A DNA stretch of 64,000 nucleotides from contig NZ_CP114905.1 in assembly GCF_027497195.1 (NCBI RefSeq), positions 682,001 to 746,000 of the forward strand, read 5' to 3'. The notes under the pieces are model-generated. The model was not told where the DNA came from. It worked only from the letters and a program-made list of their open reading frames with translations, and searched no databases. Every line of letters starts with the position of its first letter. Position 1 is the first letter of the stretch. This DNA is from Streptomyces sp. WMMC500. GTDB taxonomy: Bacteria; Actinomycetota; Actinomycetes; Streptomycetales; Streptomycetaceae. This document shows, one piece after another, positions 1 to 8,412 of this stretch. The translations under genes and the position numbers were made by a program.

Positions 1-750
1 CAGGAGTTCGAGATCGGGCGGCACCAGGGTCGTGGACTCCACCAGTCCGCGCAGCAGGTTGTGCTTCAGGACGCTGTCGCTGGGGCCGCCGCCGTCGTCG
101 CCCCGGGTCACCTGGTACGGGAATCCGCCGCGCGCCAGCCGCCGGCGGACGTCCTCGACCTTGTGCTCGATCCGGCGCTTGGTCCACGCGCTGCCGCCGG
201 GCAGGAAGGCCAGCAGTTCGGCCGCCTGCCGGTACGACAGCGGGTGCGGATCCGACTCGTACTGCAGATACTGCTGTCCGAGGACGACGAGCAGCAGCCG
301 CTCCTCGTCGCTGAGCGGCCAGCGCTTCGGCGGCAGCGTCTCGGCGCGGTGCCGCGGCACGCGACCGTCCTCGCCGGCGTCCGTGACGTACAGCTCGACC
401 AGGTGCTCGCGGTGCCCCGAACCCTTGACGAACAGCGGTGTGTAGCCGGGGGCGAGGGGAATCGGCTCGGTGGTCAGGTGCATCAGACGGCCGCGGGGCA
501 GCCGCACGAGCTGCTGCCCGGTGTTCCGCAGCCACCAGGTGCTGCGCTGGTACGACAGCTCGCCGTGCCGGCGGCTGACGCGCTGGTCGTCCTCGCCGAC
601 GCACAGGTCGACCTCGTCCTTGTCGCGTCCGAAGCTCACGACGCGCGCGGCACCGGGCGCGACCCGGATGCCGCCGGCGACGCTGCGGGCGTGCAGGGTG
701 CCGGGCGGCGACGGCGCGGCACCGCGCGCCAGGCTCTCTCGCAGGGTCAT
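1..750 (-). CDS. FHA-domain protein (C-terminus cut by window edge)
   Basis: The frame is open to the left edge, so 250 residues are visible and the C-terminus is missing. The start is the ATG at 750 (MTLRESLARG). Residues about 30-90 have the forkhead-associated layout: a GRD near the start of the domain, then VGEDDQRVSRRHGEL with the conserved SRRHG, then a W-x-L-x-N-x-G strand. FHA domains bind phosphothreonine, so a Ser/Thr-kinase signalling role is expected. The C-terminal half (about 150-240) is charged, with a helix-turn-helix-like stretch (YRQAAELLAFLPGGSAWTKR), as in many uncharacterised streptomycete FHA proteins. The target is unknown. Confidence 0.75.
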   Translation of the reverse strand, partial: MTLRESLARGAAPSPPGTLHARSVAGGIRVAPGAARVVSFGRDKDEVDLCVGEDDQRVSRRHGELSYQRSTWWLRNTGQQLVRLPRGRLMHLTTEPIPLAPGYTPLFVKGSGHREHLVELYVTDAGEDGRVPRHRAETLPPKRWPLSDEERLLLVVLGQQYLQYESDPHPLSYRQAAELLAFLPGGSAWTKRRIEHKVEDVRRRLARGGFPYQVTRGDDGGGPSDSVLKHNLLRGLVESTTLVPPDLELL

Positions 751-853
751 CGCCGGCCTCCGGTCGCTCGCTGCGGTACGTGCCCCGCCAGTGTCCCGCG
801 ACTTCCGGGGACCGGTCCCCGAACGGTGCGACCGGGAAGGAACCCCTGGGTCC

Positions 854-899
854 AGCCGGGAGTTCGAGCCGGAGAGTCGAGCCGGGGAGTTCAGCCGGG
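854..899. repeat. Degenerate 13-bp tandem repeat at end of Gfo/Idh gene
   Basis: About 3.5 copies of a 13-bp unit of the form AGCCGGGAGTTCG at 854-866, 867-879 and 880-892, with a partial copy after 893. The stop codon of the Gfo/Idh gene (891-893) lies inside the array. No function is apparent; slippage is a likely origin. Confidence 0.6.
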
Positions 900-1787
900 C
901 AGGGCCCGGTGCAGCAGCTCCTGGAGGCGCAGGCCCCGGCGGGCGTCGAGGCCGCCGGAGCGGCCCGCGCGGACGGCCGCGGCGAACTCGCGGCGCAGCA
1001 CGGGCCAGCACTCCTCGTGGTCCAGCCCGGCGGTGTCGTAGACGAGTGCCTCGCCGGGGCCGAACAGCTCGACGCGGGTGTGGGCGGCGGGCAGCCGGAC
1101 GCTGCCGGACAGCGACGCCTGGCTGACGGCGCCGTTTTCGTGCTCGCAGGTCAGCTCGATCCAGCGGCGGGGGTCCCCGGTGCCGCGGACGGCGGCGACG
1201 GGGCCCACGGCGGCGTCGAGGAGGTCGAGCAGGTGCGGGCCGAGGTCGAGCAGGGCGCCGTGCTCCAGCCGCCAGGAGGTGGCGAACTCGCCGCCGAGGA
1301 AGGCGCCGTGCAGATAGCAGGAGCGGGCGCCGCTGACGTCGGCGGCGGCGGCGCGCCGCAGGAAGTCGCGGGTGGCGGGGTGGTACCGCTTGGTGAGCAC
1401 GAGCTGCGAGACCACGCCGTGTTCCGCGACCGCGTCGGCGACGGCGCGGGCGGCGCCGAGGTCGGGCCCGAGCGGCTTCTCCAGCAGCAGCGCCTTGCCC
1501 GCGGCGGCGGCACGTACGGCCAGCCCGGCCTGGACGGCGGGCGGTACGGCGAAGTCGACGGCCTCGCAGCCGTCGAGCAGCTCCGCGAACGAGCCGGCGA
1601 CCGCGGCGCCGTACGGCGCGGCGACCTCGGCGGCGGCCTCGGGGCGGCGGGCCCAGACGGCGGTCAGCTCGGTCTCGGGCCCGGCGGCGAGCATCCGGGC
1701 GTGCATCGCGCGGGCCCAGGGGCCGGCGCCGACGAGCCCGACCCGTACCGGCGTCGCCGCGGGGGGAGTTCGCGCGCCGGCCGTCAT
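891..1787 (-). CDS. Gfo/Idh/MocA-family NAD(P)-dependent oxidoreductase
   Basis: 298 residues. The N-terminal Rossmann fold has VGLVGAGPWARAMHA (GxGxxA type) near residue 17, and the family EKPLG motif, whose Lys is catalytic in characterised members, lies near residue 98. The C-terminal half fits the family's dimerisation and substrate-binding domain. Members oxidise or reduce sugars, inositols and related polyols with NAD(P). It is the last gene of the minus-strand sugar operon and overlaps the ROK regulator gene by ATGA, so it is probably co-translated. The substrate cannot be read from sequence; the sugar importer next to it suggests catabolism of an imported glycoside or polyol. Confidence 0.85.
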   Translation of the reverse strand: MTAGARTPPAATPVRVGLVGAGPWARAMHARMLAAGPETELTAVWARRPEAAAEVAAPYGAAVAGSFAELLDGCEAVDFAVPPAVQAGLAVRAAAAGKALLLEKPLGPDLGAARAVADAVAEHGVVSQLVLTKRYHPATRDFLRRAAAADVSGARSCYLHGAFLGGEFATSWRLEHGALLDLGPHLLDLLDAAVGPVAAVRGTGDPRRWIELTCEHENGAVSQASLSGSVRLPAAHTRVELFGPGEALVYDTAGLDHEECWPVLRREFAAAVRAGRSGGLDARRGLRLQELLHRALPG

Positions 1788-2983
1788 CGGGTCCGCTCCC
1801 CGGCACGGGCCGCCAGCCGCTCGTCGGCGCGGCCTGGCGCGTACAGGTGCTCGACCACCAGCGCCCCGGCGCCCGCGAGCCCGGCGCCGTCGCCGAGGCC
1901 GGAGGTGACGACCTGCAGATGTGCGGTGGTGCGCGGCATCGCGCGCTGGTACAGCAACTCCCGTACCCCGGTGAGGAAGGGCGTGCCGGCGAGGTCACCG
2001 ACGATCATGAGCACGCCCGGGTTCAGCAGCGTGACGACCGTGGCCAGCACCTCGCCCACCCGCATCCCCGCCTCGCGCGCGAGCCGCACCGCGTCCGGGT
2101 GCCCGGCGGCCAGCAGGTCGCGCACGTCGGAGCCGGAGGTGGCGGGCACGCCGAGTGCGGCGAGCCGGCCGGCCAGCGCCCGCCCGCTGGCGACGGCGGC
2201 GAGGCAGCCGTACGAGCCGCAGGCGCAGAGGGCGTCCATCCCGTCGTGCAGCCGCACGTGCCCGATGTCGCCCGCGCCGCCGTCGATGCCGCGGTAGATG
2301 CGGCCGTCGACGACGACGCCGGCGCCGATGCCGGTGGAGACCTTGACGAGCACGAACGCGCCGCAGTCGGCGAAGCCGGCGCGCTGCTCCGCGTACGCCA
2401 GGAGGTTGGCGTCGTTGTCCACGAGCACCGGCACGTCCCCGGGCCCTTCGGCGTGCTTGGCGAAGGACCGCCGCATGTGGTCCTGGATCGGGTAGCCGTC
2501 CCAGCCGGGCATGATCGGCGGCTGCACGACGAGCCCGGTGTCGAAGTCCACCGGGCCGGGCACCGAGATGCCGACGCCGCAGACCTCGTCCGCGCCCCGC
2601 CCGGCCTCGGCGAGCAGCGGTCCGAACCAGCGCCCCAGCTCGTCGAGGACCGTCTCGGGACCGTCGCCGACGCGCAGCGCGCCGGTGCGCGCGGCCAGCG
2701 GCCGGCCGGCGAGGTCGAGGACGGCGGCGCGGCCGTGCCGGGTCTGCAGGTCGGCGGCGAGCACGACGGCGTGCTCGGTGTCGAACTCCAGTTGCACGGA
2801 GGGCCGGCCGCCGGTGGAGACCCCGGCGGCGCCGCGCAGCCAGCCGGCGGCGCTCAGCGCGTCGAGCCGGCCCGCGACGGTGGAGCGGGACAGGCCGGTG
2901 GCGTCCTGCAGCGCGGCGCGGGTGGTGGCCTCGCCGGTGCGGATGAGCTGGAGCAACTGCCCCGCGCTGGCCTGGTTGCGCAT
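1784..2983 (-). CDS. ROK-family transcriptional regulator
   Basis: 399 residues from the ATG at 2983. Residues 1-65 form a winged HTH (TRAALQDATGLSRSTVAGRL). The rest is the ROK sugar-kinase-like domain, with GISVPGPVD, a DNDAN motif and STGIGAG. The zinc signature is present as C-A-C-G-S-Y-G-C but lacks the usual following Glu (Ala instead). ROK repressors normally sense a sugar or sugar phosphate and release the promoter of adjacent transporter and catabolic genes. Its place between the permease and oxidoreductase genes makes the divergent promoter region 6333-6488 its likely target. A longer upstream reading frame exists, but this start fits the family N-terminus. Confidence 0.88.
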   Translation of the reverse strand: MRNQASAGQLLQLIRTGEATTRAALQDATGLSRSTVAGRLDALSAAGWLRGAAGVSTGGRPSVQLEFDTEHAVVLAADLQTRHGRAAVLDLAGRPLAARTGALRVGDGPETVLDELGRWFGPLLAEAGRGADEVCGVGISVPGPVDFDTGLVVQPPIMPGWDGYPIQDHMRRSFAKHAEGPGDVPVLVDNDANLLAYAEQRAGFADCGAFVLVKVSTGIGAGVVVDGRIYRGIDGGAGDIGHVRLHDGMDALCACGSYGCLAAVASGRALAGRLAALGVPATSGSDVRDLLAAGHPDAVRLAREAGMRVGEVLATVVTLLNPGVLMIVGDLAGTPFLTGVRELLYQRAMPRTTAHLQVVTSGLGDGAGLAGAGALVVEHLYAPGRADERLAARAGERTR

Positions 2984-2997
2984 GTGTCTCTCTCCGG

Positions 2998-3864
2998 TCA
3001 GCTCTTGTCGGCGCCGCTGGTCAAACCCTCGGTGAGCAGGCGCTCCGCGGCGAAGAACAGCAGTACCACGGGGATGGTGAGGACCACGGAACCGGCCATG
3101 AGCACGGTCTTGGACACCTCGATGCCGTTGGAGAGCTGCGCCAGGCCCAGCGAGACGGTCCAGCTCTCCGGCTCGGCGGCGAGGAAGAGCAGGGCGAACA
3201 GGAACTCGTTCCAGGCGATCATGAAGACGTACAGCCCGGTGGCCATGAGCGAGGGCGCAGCCAGCGGCAGCACCACCTTGCGCAGCGTCTGCAGCCTGCT
3301 GCAGCCGTCGAGCGCCGCCGCCTCCTCGATGGAGGCCGGGATGGTGACGAGGTAGTTCTTCAGCATGTAGAGGGAGACTGGCACGGTCTGCGCCACGTAC
3401 ACGATCGCCAGGCCCACGAGGCTGCCGGACAGGCCCATGCGCGCGAACATCACGAACAGCGGGACGGCGAGCAGCGTGGCGGGGAACAGGTAGACGGCCA
3501 GGAACACCGCGCTGACCTGACGGCTGCCGAAGAACGTCAGCCTGCTGACGGCGTACGCGCCGGGCACGGCCGCGGCGAGCGTGAGGGCCACGGTGCCCAG
3601 CGAGACGAGCGCGGAGTTGAGCATCAGCTTCAGGAAGCCCTGGCCGCCGTCCTCGGTGGGCTTGAGCACGTCCCGGTACGTCGCGAGCGTGAGGTCCTTC
3701 GCCGACACCCACATCGACCCGGGGTCGACCAGCAGGGCGTCGATGGGCTTCAGCGACAGCATGACCATGTAGTAGAAGGGGACCAGAGTGATCAGCGCCA
3801 GGAACGCGATCACCACCCAGCGGAGCGTGCCGAAGAGGCGTTCCTCGAACCGCGCGCGCGTCAT
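2998..3864 (-). CDS. Sugar ABC transporter permease, MalG type
   Basis: 288 residues from the ATG at 3864, which shares one base with the stop of the upstream permease gene (TGATG), implying translational coupling. It has about six hydrophobic segments, and near residues 190-210 the EAAALDGCSRLQTLRKVVLP loop, the EAA motif contacting the ATPase. It pairs with the other permease and the lipoprotein to import a sugar or oligosaccharide. No ATPase gene is present in this operon. In Streptomyces such CUT1 systems commonly use the shared ATPase MsiK encoded elsewhere, which I infer here. Confidence 0.88.
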   Translation of the reverse strand: MTRARFEERLFGTLRWVVIAFLALITLVPFYYMVMLSLKPIDALLVDPGSMWVSAKDLTLATYRDVLKPTEDGGQGFLKLMLNSALVSLGTVALTLAAAVPGAYAVSRLTFFGSRQVSAVFLAVYLFPATLLAVPLFVMFARMGLSGSLVGLAIVYVAQTVPVSLYMLKNYLVTIPASIEEAAALDGCSRLQTLRKVVLPLAAPSLMATGLYVFMIAWNEFLFALLFLAAEPESWTVSLGLAQLSNGIEVSKTVLMAGSVVLTIPVVLLFFAAERLLTEGLTSGADKS

Positions 3865-4880
3865 CACGCCTCCCCCTGGACCCGCTTGGCGAAGAACCTG
3901 AAGTAGATGCCCAGCAGCACCGTCAGCACGGCCGCGAGGACGAGCGCCTGGGCCGCGGCGGCTCCCACGTCGAAGCGCGAGGTGAGGAAGTCGTAGACGC
4001 GCACGGCGGCGACGTCGGTGCCGGCGCCGCCGCCGGTGAGCAGGTAGACGTCGTCGAACTTGTTGAACGTCATGATGAAGCGCAGCACGCACAGCAGCGC
4101 GATCACGGGCATGAGCTGCGGCAGCAGTACGTGCCGGAAGCGCTGCGAGATCGTGGCGCCGTCCACGGTCGCGGCCTCCTCCAGGGTGTCGGGCACGGCC
4201 TGCAGCCGGGCGAGGAGGAAGAGGAAGGCGAAGGGGAAGTAGCGCCATATCTCGAAGGCGATGACGGTGAGCAGGGCGAGCGGTATGTCGACGTGCCAGC
4301 CCAGCAGGTTCACCTCGTACTGCCGGGTGGACAGGAACGCGATCGGGTCGTCCCAGCCGAAGACGGACCGGCCCCACTCGTTGACGACGCCGTACTGGGG
4401 GCTCAGCGCCACCTCCCAGACGAACGCGACGGCGACGACCGGCGCGACGTACGGCAGGAGCATCGAGCCGCGCAGCAGGCCGCGGCCGCGGAACGGGCGG
4501 CGCAGCGCGAGGGCGGCGACGAGGCCGAGCAGCACGGATCCCGCGGTGGCGCCGACGGTGTAGACGAGGGTGGTGCCGAGGCTGGACCAGAAGCCGGCCG
4601 AGGCGAAGACGTCGGAGAAGTTCTCCAGCGACCAGTTGCCGAAGATCCCCATGCCCTGGATGTCGACGAGCTTGGCGTCCTGGAAGGCCAGCAGGACCGT
4701 CCAGAGGATCGGGACGATCACGACGACCAGCACCACCAGGAAGGTGGGGCTGACGAAGGCCAGTCCGGCGCGGTTCTCGCGGCGTGCGGCGGTCATGGGG
4801 CGGCGGGCGCGCGGCCGGCCGCCGGCGGGTGGGCGCGGGCCGGCGGACTCGGCTGCGCCGCGGCTGTCGATCGTGGTCAT
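3864..4880 (-). CDS. Sugar ABC transporter permease, MalF type
   Basis: 338 residues. A Pro/Arg/Gly-rich cytoplasmic N-terminus of about 45 residues precedes the first membrane helix (LAFVSPTFLVVLVVVIVPIL). Six or so helices follow, and the ATPase-contacting EAA loop reads EEAATVDGATISQRFRHVLL near residues 230-250. It forms the membrane channel with the MalG-type partner encoded immediately downstream. The gene is second in the operon after the solute-binding lipoprotein (48-bp gap), the usual CUT1 order. Confidence 0.88.
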   Translation of the reverse strand: MTTIDSRGAAESAGPRPPAGGRPRARRPMTAARRENRAGLAFVSPTFLVVLVVVIVPILWTVLLAFQDAKLVDIQGMGIFGNWSLENFSDVFASAGFWSSLGTTLVYTVGATAGSVLLGLVAALALRRPFRGRGLLRGSMLLPYVAPVVAVAFVWEVALSPQYGVVNEWGRSVFGWDDPIAFLSTRQYEVNLLGWHVDIPLALLTVIAFEIWRYFPFAFLFLLARLQAVPDTLEEAATVDGATISQRFRHVLLPQLMPVIALLCVLRFIMTFNKFDDVYLLTGGGAGTDVAAVRVYDFLTSRFDVGAAAAQALVLAAVLTVLLGIYFRFFAKRVQGEA

Positions 4881-4928
4881 GTGCGGTGTCCTCGGTGAGG
4901 GTTCCTCGGGGGGAGAGAGGCCGGCCGG

Positions 4929-6332
4929 TTACTCAAGGGAGGTCTTCAGCGCGTCGACTTCCTCGTACGCCTCGCGCGCGGCCTCCTCGGGACTCGTCTG
5001 TCCCGAGGTCATGGCGCCGACGGCCTTGGCGACGGGCAGTTCGCCGTTGGTGGCGCCGACGAGCGCGCCCTCGCCCTGGTCGATGCCCCACCGCTTCATG
5101 TCCCCGACGCCGGCGACGAGTTGGTCGAGCAGTTCGGGGGAGAAGACCTCCTCCATGGACTTCCTGGTGTCGACGCCCATGTCGCTGGCGCGCCAGGCGT
5201 CGACGTAGCGGCCGGGCTGCTCGGGGGTGCCGGTACGGACCGGGATCTTGCCCTCGGGCGCCATGCCGAACCAGTCCTCGTAGCCGGCGCTCATCATGTA
5301 CTCGATGAACTCGGTCGACGCCTCGGTCTCGGCGGTCCTGGTGGCCAGCCACGAGGTGATCTCGCCGAACTGGGCGGGCTCCGTGCCGCCCGGGCCCTTC
5401 AGCGAGGTGACGATGCCGCTGTTCGAGGCCAGGAACCCGGGGTCGTCCTTGCACGGGCCGCAGCTCGGCAGGGCGTCGTTGCGCAGCCCGGCCAGCTCGT
5501 CCAGCAGGAAGGAGGACCAGATGATCATGCTGGACTGGCCGGCGAAGTAGGTGGCGCGGGTGGTGTCGACGGTCTGCAGCCCGGGCGGGCCGTACTGCCG
5601 GGCGAGGGCGTCGTACGCCCCGAAGGCGGTGCGGCACGCCTTCGAGTCCAGGCCGATGTCGCCGGCGTCGTCGACGAGGTCGCAGCCGTTGGCGAGGGCC
5701 AGGTCCTCGAAGCTCTGCTGGGTGAAGACGTCGGCGGGGTCGGTGGCGACGGAGATGCCGTCGCGGCCCCTGACGTCCAGCGTCTCGGCGGCCTTGAGCA
5801 GGCTCGCGTAGTCGTCGGGTACGTCCAGTCCGGCCTCGCGGAACAGGTCCTGCCGGTACGCGACGATCTGCACCCAGGCGTCGGAGGGCACCCCGAGCCG
5901 GGTGCCGCCGTCGGCTGTCAGGCGCAGCCCGTTGGCGTCGAAGGTGTCCTCGCCGAGGCGGTCGACCACCTCGGCGGGGATGCGGGTGTCCAGCAGCTCG
6001 TTGCTGTACATCTGCCAGGCCTGGCCGAGCGGTACGGCGCCGATCACGTCCGGCAGGTCGCCGGCGGCGGCGGCCGACATGATGAGCTGCGGGAGCTGGT
6101 TCTCGTCCACGCCGACCAGCTCGACCTCGACGCCGCTTTCGTCCTCGAAGCGGTCGATGACCTTCCGGGTGTGGGCGATGCGGTCGGTCAGGCTCTCCTC
6201 CGACCACACGGTGATCTTCCGGTCGGGCTTGCCCGGGCCGGAGGCGTCGGTGGCGCAGCCGGCGAGCACACCCATGACGAGGGTGCCCGCGAGCAGGGCC
6301 GAGGTCGTCGACCGCCGGGTCCACGTGCGCAT
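4929..6332 (-). CDS. Extracellular sugar-binding lipoprotein (ABC transporter)
   Basis: 467 residues. The signal peptide MRTWTRRSTTSALLAGTLVM ends in the lipobox LAGC with lipidated Cys26, so the mature protein is anchored outside the membrane. The body fits family-1 solute-binding proteins (early ITVWSEESLTDR, later GIVTSLKGPGG and AREAYEEVDALKTSLE at the C-terminus). It delivers substrate to the two permeases encoded downstream. It is the first gene of the minus-strand operon, with its promoter in the divergent gap shared with the plus-strand catabolic genes. The ligand is unknown, but the linked glycosidases suggest an oligosaccharide or glycoside. Confidence 0.88.
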   Translation of the reverse strand: MRTWTRRSTTSALLAGTLVMGVLAGCATDASGPGKPDRKITVWSEESLTDRIAHTRKVIDRFEDESGVEVELVGVDENQLPQLIMSAAAAGDLPDVIGAVPLGQAWQMYSNELLDTRIPAEVVDRLGEDTFDANGLRLTADGGTRLGVPSDAWVQIVAYRQDLFREAGLDVPDDYASLLKAAETLDVRGRDGISVATDPADVFTQQSFEDLALANGCDLVDDAGDIGLDSKACRTAFGAYDALARQYGPPGLQTVDTTRATYFAGQSSMIIWSSFLLDELAGLRNDALPSCGPCKDDPGFLASNSGIVTSLKGPGGTEPAQFGEITSWLATRTAETEASTEFIEYMMSAGYEDWFGMAPEGKIPVRTGTPEQPGRYVDAWRASDMGVDTRKSMEEVFSPELLDQLVAGVGDMKRWGIDQGEGALVGATNGELPVAKAVGAMTSGQTSPEEAAREAYEEVDALKTSLE

Positions 6333-6406
6333 GTTCTTGATCCTTTGACTCTTCCCTGGATCGACTTAAGCGTTGGCGGACTGCATCACACCATTACTTT
6401 TTCATG

Positions 6407-6434
6407 TTGACAAGACATAAGTCTGAGATATCTT
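6407..6434 (+). promoter_or_regulatory. Promoter with palindrome between -35 and -10
   Basis: A perfect -35 TTGACA at 6407-6412 is followed, after 16 bp, by TATCTT at 6429-6434. The spacer contains AGACATAAGTCT (6413-6424), whose AGAC/GTCT arms form a short inverted repeat. A repressor bound there would block polymerase. The adjacent ROK regulator is the natural candidate. The promoter would drive the plus-strand genes starting at 6489. Confidence 0.6.
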
Positions 6435-6488
6435 CGACGCAAGCCGTTAACAGCAGCGCCCCCGATCAGCCCCACCGGAGCACTCACC

Positions 6489-7535
6489 GTGGAACGCGTC
6501 GTCCAGTTCACCGCCCCCCGCCAGGTCGAGGTCGCCGAGCACGAGAGCGCCCCGCTGCCGCCCGGCCACCTGCGGGTCCGTACCCGGTACTCGGGCATCT
6601 CCGCCGGTACCGAACTCACCGCCTACCGGGGTACGAACCCCTATCTGACCCGCTCCTGGGACCCCGGCGCCCGGCTGTTCCGCGAGGACGCGGCGGGGCT
6701 TTCGTATCCGGTCGCCGGCTGGGGCTACTCCGAGGTCGGCGAGGTCACCGAGGTCTCCCCCGAACTGGCCGGCACCCCCGGCCTGCCCGTGGTGGGCGAC
6801 CTGGTCTGGGGCATCTGGGGCCACCGCAGCGAGGGCGTCGTCCCCGCCGAGCGGATGGCCGGGCACACGCTGCCCGCCGGGCTCGACCCGCTCGCCGGGT
6901 CGTTCGCCCGGGTCGGGGCGATCGCCTACAACGCGGTCCTCGCCGCCGGCATCCACGTCGGCGAGGACGTCGCCGTCTTCGGGCAGGGCGTCATCGGGCT
7001 GCTCGCCACCCGGCTCGCCGCGCTGAACGGCGGCACGGTCACCGCCGTGGACGCCCTCGACGCCCGGCTGGACCGGGCCCGGGAGCACGGCGCGGCCCGT
7101 ACGCTGAACGCCCGCACCGACGCGGTCGCCGAGGAGATCCGCGCGGCGGCCGGCGGCCGGGGCGCCGACGTCGCGATCGAGATCAGCGGCGCGTACGCGG
7201 CACTGCACGAGGCGGTGCGCTCCGTCGTCGTCGACGGCCGGGTGGTGGCCGCCGGCTTCTACCAGGGCGACGCGGTCGGGCTGCGGCTCGGCGACGAGTT
7301 CCACCACAACCGGGTCCGGCTCGTCTGCTCCCAGATCGGCGGCGTCCCGCCGGAGCTGGCCGGGCGGTGGGACCAGCAGCGGCTCCAGCAGACCTTCCTG
7401 CGGCTCGTCGCCGAGGGCCGGGTCGAGGTGCTGCCGCTGGTCAGCCACGTGGTGCCGGCGGAGGCGGCGGCGGAGGCGTACGCCCTGCTCGACGAGCGGC
7501 CGGAAGCCGCCCTCCAGGTCGTCCTGGAGTTCTGA
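6489..7535 (+). CDS. Medium-chain (MDR) dehydrogenase, Zn-dehydrogenase-like
   Basis: 348 residues; GTG start preceded by GGAG eight bases upstream. The N-terminal GroES-like part (SGISAGTEL) and the nucleotide-binding part (VAVFGQGVIGLLATRLAAL, a GxGxxG fold near residue 160) mark the medium-chain dehydrogenase/reductase family. The usual catalytic-zinc Cys and His are not obvious, so it may be zinc-independent or use other ligands. It is the first gene of the plus-strand operon, divergent from the importer. A role in oxidising a sugar or polyol from the imported substrate is plausible, perhaps together with the Gfo/Idh enzyme. The exact reaction is not determinable. Confidence 0.8.
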   Translation: MERVVQFTAPRQVEVAEHESAPLPPGHLRVRTRYSGISAGTELTAYRGTNPYLTRSWDPGARLFREDAAGLSYPVAGWGYSEVGEVTEVSPELAGTPGLPVVGDLVWGIWGHRSEGVVPAERMAGHTLPAGLDPLAGSFARVGAIAYNAVLAAGIHVGEDVAVFGQGVIGLLATRLAALNGGTVTAVDALDARLDRAREHGAARTLNARTDAVAEEIRAAAGGRGADVAIEISGAYAALHEAVRSVVVDGRVVAAGFYQGDAVGLRLGDEFHHNRVRLVCSQIGGVPPELAGRWDQQRLQQTFLRLVAEGRVEVLPLVSHVVPAEAAAEAYALLDERPEAALQVVLEF

Positions 7536-7611
7536 GAACGCCGTGCCCCAGTCCGCACCTCCCCGCGCACGTCCGCGCACACAACCGCGCAGAAAGGCCG
7601 ACCGCCCCACC

Positions 7612-8412
7612 ATGTTCTCCCTCGCGGCCCAGGAACAACTGCTGCCCGGCGACACCCTCCAGCAGAAGTGGGAGTTCGCGCAGGCCGCCGGTTACGACGG
7701 CATCGAGCTGCGCGCCCAGGGCGACCTGCGCTTCCGCGCCCGGCTGCCCGAGCTGAAGCGGGCGCTCGCCGACGGCGTCGTCATGCCCACCGTCTGCGTC
7801 GAGATGCTCCACTTCTTCGGCGCCTTCGACGAGGGGCAGCGCCGCGACGCGGTGGCCCAGATGAAGTCCCAGCTCTCCGTGATCGCCGAGATCGGCGGCG
7901 TCGGCGCCCAGACCCCCGCGTCGTACGGGATGTTCTCCCGCCGGCTGCCGCCCTTCACCCCGCCGCGCGACGAGGCGGGCGACCGCGCCGTGCTGCTCGA
8001 CGGGCTGGCCGAACTGGGCGAGCATGCACGCCGCGAGGGCGTCACGCTCTTCCTGGAACCGCTGAACCGCTACGAGGACCACATGGTCAACCGGCTGGAA
8101 CAGGCCACCGAACTCATCCGCGCCACCGGCCTGGACAGCGTGCGGATCGGCATCGACAGCTACCACATGAACATCGAGGAGGCCGACCCGTCCGCGGCCA
8201 TCCTCGACAACGCGCCCTGGATCGGCCACGCGCAGGTCTCCGACTCCAACCGCTTCCAGCCCGGCGCCGGCCACCTCGACTGGCCCGCCTGGCTCGGCGC
8301 GCTCCGGGCCGCCGGCTACACCGGCTGGCTCGCCGCCGAGTGCCGGCTGACCGGCGACCCGGCGGCGGCCGTCGCCGCCGTGCCGGGGTTCCTGCGCAGG
8401 GCCGGCGCATGA
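7612..8412 (+). CDS. Xylose isomerase-like TIM-barrel protein
   Basis: 266 residues from the ATG at 7612; a GTG at 7543 in the same frame would add 23 basic, Pro-rich residues and looks less likely. Family landmarks are GYDGIELRAQGD near the N-terminus, LFLEPLNRYEDH with the metal-ligand Glu near residue 146, IGIDSYHMNIEEAD with Asp and His ligands, and the C-terminal WLAAECRL Glu. These match divalent-metal sugar isomerases/epimerases of the IolE/IolI/hydroxypyruvate-isomerase group. The gene overlaps the next by ATGA. It probably isomerises the ketose formed by the neighbouring dehydrogenases; the substrate is unknown. Confidence 0.85.
   Translation: MFSLAAQEQLLPGDTLQQKWEFAQAAGYDGIELRAQGDLRFRARLPELKRALADGVVMPTVCVEMLHFFGAFDEGQRRDAVAQMKSQLSVIAEIGGVGAQTPASYGMFSRRLPPFTPPRDEAGDRAVLLDGLAELGEHARREGVTLFLEPLNRYEDHMVNRLEQATELIRATGLDSVRIGIDSYHMNIEEADPSAAILDNAPWIGHAQVSDSNRFQPGAGHLDWPAWLGALRAAGYTGWLAAECRLTGDPAAAVAAVPGFLRRAGA

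Noticed and set aside
1784..3712. ROK regulator extended upstream to 642 codons
   Set aside because: The extension overlaps the MalG-type permease in another frame and is Arg/Gly-rich; the family N-terminus begins at 2983.
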